Under the pieces are notes generated by a model. It did no database searches and had not been told where the DNA came from. It saw only the letters and a program-made list of their open reading frames with translations. From Balanoglossus misakiensis (taxonomy: Eukaryota > Hemichordata): a stretch of 64,000 nt of DNA. This document shows, in pieces, positions 59,248 to 64,000 of the stretch (positions are counted from its first letter, which is position 1; each line of letters starts with the position of its first letter). The translations under genes and the position numbers were made by a program. Location of the stretch: assembly GCA_040954595.2 (NCBI GenBank), contig CM082588.2:6696001-6760000 (forward strand). Reading direction: 5' to 3'.

Positions 59248-62200
59248 CCACCACCACTACCACCACCACCACCACCACCACCATTACAACCAGTTTATTG
59301 CAGTACTGTTGGCCTCCAGCCAAATAGTACAAAACATAGGGATATAGTGCAAGAATCTGTTGAGTACCGTGGCCGATAACTACAAAGCGTGTCTAGGTTT
59401 CTCTACACCCACCTTTTTGCAAAAGGCGTGTGTAGCTATCGGCTACGGTAGTTGACTCTATCTGATGGTTGGTGGCGTATACTCACTTGACTGCCGAGTC
59501 CTTGCCGAGTCTTGCATCCGGCGTGACAGGCTGAATAGTAGGTGACGTCATTGGATCCACACACAGGTGCATATCTCTCCGAGCATGCGCAATGTGACAT
59601 GCAAGTTGAATTGATCCTGAAGGGGTGTCCGTTCTGCATCACAAACGTGCCGTCACTGGAAATGCAATATATTTGTCATTCTGTGAGGGCGTGCAAAAAC
59701 GTGTGATTGGAAATAAATACTGGATTTTGCGAAACGTCCGATTTAAAAATGATTACGTGGTCAACGCCGCACGTTTTCATCTGCTCCTGATACTTGAAGT
59801 GAGACAAAAAAACGACAACTCAACGACCAAATAGCGTGAAGTGGCATTTGAACGGCCCAGGCGCAGGCGTGCTAGAACATATTCACTGGGAAACGCTGAC
59901 TAGCTGGTCCGAGCTGCACGCTTGTACAAAGACCAAGACAACCCCCAAAGTAACTTCAACAATCCAACAACCCAACACGGGCGTGGAAGAGGGTTGGAGA
60001 AAAAAGGACAAGAAAATTAGACCGAAAGCAAAGGTTTAGATCTGTAGCACAAGGTTGGAGCGCGATGCTCACGCGCCGATCGCTCAGGCCGAGTCTGCTG
60101 GAAATCAGAAAATCACGAGTCTTCCCACGTCACGTGTTACAAGCCCAGGTGTGCCTATAGCTACGGGGTGTCTTAACCTGAAATTCAGGAAAGTTTGTTT
60201 TCTTGGCAGCCGAGGCTGATGAAGTGTCGGTCACTGACCCATTCTGTTAAATTATCTAGATAGAGGCTCCAAAAAGCATTCGTCATGTTCCCTGTGGGAT
60301 ATGGGTTTAAGAATTCTACTATTTAGTCGTTATGAAGACAAGAAAACTTTGGATTTAGAAGGAAAAGGAAAAGAAGACTGAAATTTCCCTCACAATACAA
60401 AATGACTACATGTACCTAGATCTAAATCCAAAGTGTATTAAAGAAACCAAGCTGTTTTACTGACTCCAGCACTTAATGCGAAATAGTAGCAAGCATCATC
60501 ACATGCGCGCACATAATCATTTACCTTTCAGTGTAAGGTACGGTAACGCCGGCGAATTTGTGTGAATCGCAGTTTATATTCCACATCAGCGTGGGAGTGA
60601 CCATGGCCAGTGTTTCCACGGCGATTATGAAGGCTGCCAGCTTGACACGAGATGGTTGCCATCTGCGCAGAATCGAACCAGTGACGAGAAATCCTATGAC
60701 ACCAGCAGCAATACCTGTCATTGCTATAAAAAAAAGGAAAACAAGAAAAAAACTCAAATTTAATTCGATTAGCATGAATGACATCGTTTTTAGGGAGCAC
60801 AATACGCTATGGACATGGGATCGAAGTCGAGAGAAGTATTTTTTTGCGATCTCGGTGTGTTAGACCATAGCTTTCCACCCCGCCACCTATAAGCTTTTCA
60901 ATGTCAACTCAACCTGATAACAAGGGATTGATATCTGCCCCTTTAAACGCTACTTACCGTGTACAGAACCAGCGACCAACAGCGATGTTTGAAAGTATTC
61001 TTGAATATATTTAGGGAAGAATAGCAATACTGAATACATCGACATGTAGGCCACTCTGGCGACGATTATACTCATGAAAGGCAAGCTGGTCACCAGTCGT
61101 AGCAGGACTCTCAGGAAACCTGTTGGAGGCCAAAGTGTGAGATGTTAGTCCGCTTGTCGTTTGGCCGTACGTGTATTTTACTCGCAATATTAGACTAGCC
61201 CACTAGTCGCTTGGTGATTTTTAAATCTCAATACTTTTTTTGTGTTTTCGGTGGTTTTTTGCCTTGAGCGTGTTTTTGGTAGTGAGGTGAGTTTCGCAAT
61301 TTGGGACTGAGCTTGTGGTTTCGGGTAGCGTCCCCTACACATAATGAAGCCCATAGACTTGGAGCAAGTCTATCGCAATATCTACAGTCGCGTTTTCTTT
61401 CGCCAAATGTTCTGTGCCTTACTTTCCATGCGTTTGTACATGATTGACGGTCGCATCTTCTGTTTTAAATGACCGTCGCATTTTCACTGCAGGTTTAGCG
61501 GAAATTATTTTCGGTTGGTTGTCAACGATACCTTACCTTTGAAACTGTTAGTCTTTCGTGGAATGGAGTTGCCGGTCGCTTGCTTAGAGCTGCGTACGGT
61601 ACCTCCACTTTCACCGGCTCCGCTGTCGGCCATGACGTACCCAGGGCACGGAGAACGCCTCGGCAACTTCTCCGGCAAGAGCATCATCAACGCACAGCCC
61701 AAGAGAGCGAGAACGGCCACCCCTAGGTACCCCAGCCACCAGGCACCCACCCAGCGGGGGTCGCTCCGGTTTATGTCCGTGGCGGCCTCCGGGGTGACGC
61801 GGTAGAAATCCACGTAAAACCTGGTACACATTGTGCTGGTCACCGTTCCAAGTAAGGTCCCCAGCACGAAAAACGCGTGCAGGATACCTAGAAAAGGTAC
61901 ATAACACGTGAAAGGCGGTGTAAGCTCTTGTTTGTTTGTTTGCTTGCTTTTTTCCTTACTTTCTTGTTTGTTCGTTGTTTTGTTTTGTTTTTTGTTTGTT
62001 TGTTTGTTTGTTTAGAGCTTCATTTAATTAACAAAATACTGTAAAACACTTTATTTTCGCGAGCAATAAATTTTCGCGAAATACGCGAGAGCCAAAATGG
62101 CCTGAAAATAAAAAATCGCGTAAATTTTTTTTGAAGATAACGATGCAGTGAATGAAATAAGAGAACGCGAAAATTAATACGTATGTCAATAGTATGACAA

Positions 62201-63699
62201 GTGGACAATTGGACATAGTTAATAGCATGCTACTTGGATTAAAACAAGAAACTGCATTTGGTACATAGGACAAAAATTCTGGAAATAAACCCCGAAGTTA
62301 CTGCTGATGGAGCTTTAATCCCGCTTGCACTCACCCAAATACATTGGTGACTTGGTCTTGGATACGTTGTCGTCAACGTAAGCAACACCTAATATGTACA
62401 ACGGTGATCCGCCAAAACCCATCAAGATATTTCCGATGATGATGAAGATGACGGGCTCAGACCCTTTCTTGATAATTGACGACAGTCCGTTGCCATGGCA
62501 CTCGTAGGCGGGTTCTTCGACGCCGTAGCAAATCTCAGTAGCCATCGCCGCTGTGAAGTTGGCGTTCATGGGGGTGCCTTTTCGGTAATCGTACTTGTCG
62601 GACGCAAACTGCGCGGAGGCAGCCATGACCAACCCAGTTGCCAGTAAGAGGAGCCCGGCGGCCATCCATCGCGGTCTGTGACTGCCCGGCCGCCCTCCGA
62701 AGTAAGTGACAACCACGATGGAGAGAACGTCGGCCGACTCCTTCGCCGCGCGGCAGATCCCCACAAACTTGCTGGACAACGCGTACCGTTTCTGCAGCGT
62801 CAAGACGTACATGCCGTCCATGATGTACGTCATTGAACCTACCATCCAACCCATACAAATTATTAACAGCATCATTTTCGGCGTCGCCAGCCTTTGAAGC
62901 CATTTTGGCCGAAAGCGACCGATACCACAAGATGAACTGATGTCGTGGACGTCATCGTCTTGTGTCTTCAACATGGCGTCGTTTTTTTCGCTCAATTTCA
63001 CCTCATCGCCGTCAAGCGGTTTGTTCTCGTCCGTCTTTTCCGCACCGGTCATCTCCATTTCCTTTCAAAAATAGAAAACACTTCTGTGTTAGTCACTCAG
63101 ACAGCCGAGCTTTGAGAGAAGCGACTAAAAACATTGCATACTTGAGTCAAACTTTTAAACAAAGATTTGCCATCATCTTTGTGATTTTAAGAACAAATAT
63201 GATTGCGAGGAGTCTTGCCATTCATAGTTTTGAGTTAGAGGGTTCCGGAGCATCCAACCTTATCCTTGTACACTAACACTTGAATGTTGTCGTCTTTTTC
63301 TTTCATCTCCCTCAACAAATATTTCCCCAGAATAGTTTCTGTGAGCGTTGGTCAGTTTCATGAATTCTGTAAATGTGCTCTGATTAACGTTAATAGCAAT
63401 AATGAATTATAGTAAAACGTATCCCCGTAGAAAGATTTTAGTTAAAAGACAAACAAAATTGATTTCGCTTTCCCCGCATGTCAAGATAGTCCAATGGCTT
63501 GTACACGACACGGTGTTTGTAACAAAGTAAGACATCATCAATACAAAAATGGTCATTTTTTCTACAGTAGGCGGAATATGTTATTTTTACAAATAGAAAT
63601 GAAATTAAACTATAAAGAAAGCGGAATCGTTGGCTTACACGTGAAGTTGTCGACGAGAAAATGGGTCAAGAAGTTTGTGTAAAAACTCACCTGTGCCAT
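57956..63699 (-). CDS. SLCO: Organic anion transporting polypeptide (OATP/SLCO family)
   Basis: Coding exons in matching phase: 63058-62335, 61887-61537, 61119-60958, 60723-60525, 59655-59487, 59167-58986, 58667-58603, 58239-57956; 711 residues. A probable extra first exon, 63699-63691 (ATG GCA CAG|GTGAGT), joins in frame to an acceptor before 63061 and adds MAQE. The OATP signature DPRWVGAWWLG lies at about 284-294 at the edge of TM6. The large extracellular loop holds a Kazal-like Cys-rich domain (about 483-560, exons 59655 and 59167) with CXC and VCGSNDVTYYSACHAGC. Twelve membrane helices are expected. The family imports bile salts, hormones, eicosanoids and xenobiotics by exchange at the plasma membrane. 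The length is typical. The subfamily is not assigned. Confidence 0.95.
59217..59284. repeat. (ATC)n-(ACC)n microsatellite in an SLCO intron
   Basis: About ten ATC units followed by ACC/ACT units, located between the two Kazal-loop exons. Confidence 0.9.
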
Positions 63700-64000
63700 T
63701 TTTCGCCAATACGCCGAAAAACAACGTGGTCTCGTGAAAATGAGGGTGATGTTGTTGATAAATCGCGCTTTTAAATGCACAGATAGTACCATCAATTCCT
63801 ACTCATGAAGATCATTGATTAAAATATTAATGTGTTTACTTTTACACCAGCTACCACAATTGATTTGTAATTGAATATATAGATCATGTTGGTATTTTGC
63901 AGAAATCCATGACCTTGTAATTTCAAGCTAGTTATACTAATAGGCTAGGCTTAATTGAAGTGGCCGGAGCGATAGACCCGACCCGCAATCAGAGAGGTTC
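63700..64000. other. Upstream flank of the SLCO gene
   Basis: Non-coding as far as seen. It would include the promoter or 5' UTR of the transporter; no clear TATA box is assigned. Confidence 0.4.

Overview
This window is animal nuclear DNA. Two multi-exon genes with canonical GT-AG introns and consistent phases can be rebuilt (a Regnase/ZC3H12-type ribonuclease and an OATP/SLCO transporter). The rest holds small single- or two-exon membrane-protein genes, long non-coding stretches, MITEs and microsatellites. An invertebrate chordate such as amphioxus (Branchiostoma) is my best guess, from gene content, dense MITEs and frequent ACATGTA words. That is inference, and a lophotrochozoan is not excluded.

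Layout. (1) 260-4244, minus: an unrecognised gene with seven 12-residue repeats, split by a 3.05-kb foldback-type transposon (1126-4174). Its arms are built from a 134-bp higher-order repeat (4 x 31 + 10 bp), it is bordered by a perfect 9-bp duplication, and it carries a nested hAT-like element (1604-2375). Taking out the element and one duplication copy leaves the host reading frame continuous. (2) 5162-13533: a complete, apparently young Ty3/gypsy LTR retrotransposon on the minus strand. LTRs are 565 bp each with one difference. It has a tRNA-Leu primer site, gag, pol reached through an A AAT TTG frameshift site directly before the gag stop, a third ORF with an N-terminal C2H2 finger, and a polypurine tract. 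It sits inside an older TTAA-flanked MITE whose relatives lie at 44.1, 49.2 and 52.0 kb. (3) 13.7-17.2 kb: three small two-helix membrane-protein genes, at least two resembling TMEM171/TMEM174 in layout. (4) 17.2-22.7 kb: no gene seen. (5) 22694-38342, minus: a seven-exon ZC3H12/Regnase gene of 913 residues (KH-like N-terminus, UBA-like, PIN/NYN, CCCH finger, C-terminal helical domain), with an 8.9-kb first intron and NF-kappaB-type motifs upstream and in that intron. (6) 38.4-57.9 kb: no convincing gene; several MITEs and large microsatellites. (7) 57956-63699, minus: an SLCO/OATP gene with eight exons plus a probable tiny first coding exon.

The most unusual items are the foldback element with its frame-preserving insertion, the intact gypsy element with its zinc-finger ORF3, and the KH-like extension on a ZC3H12-type nuclease.
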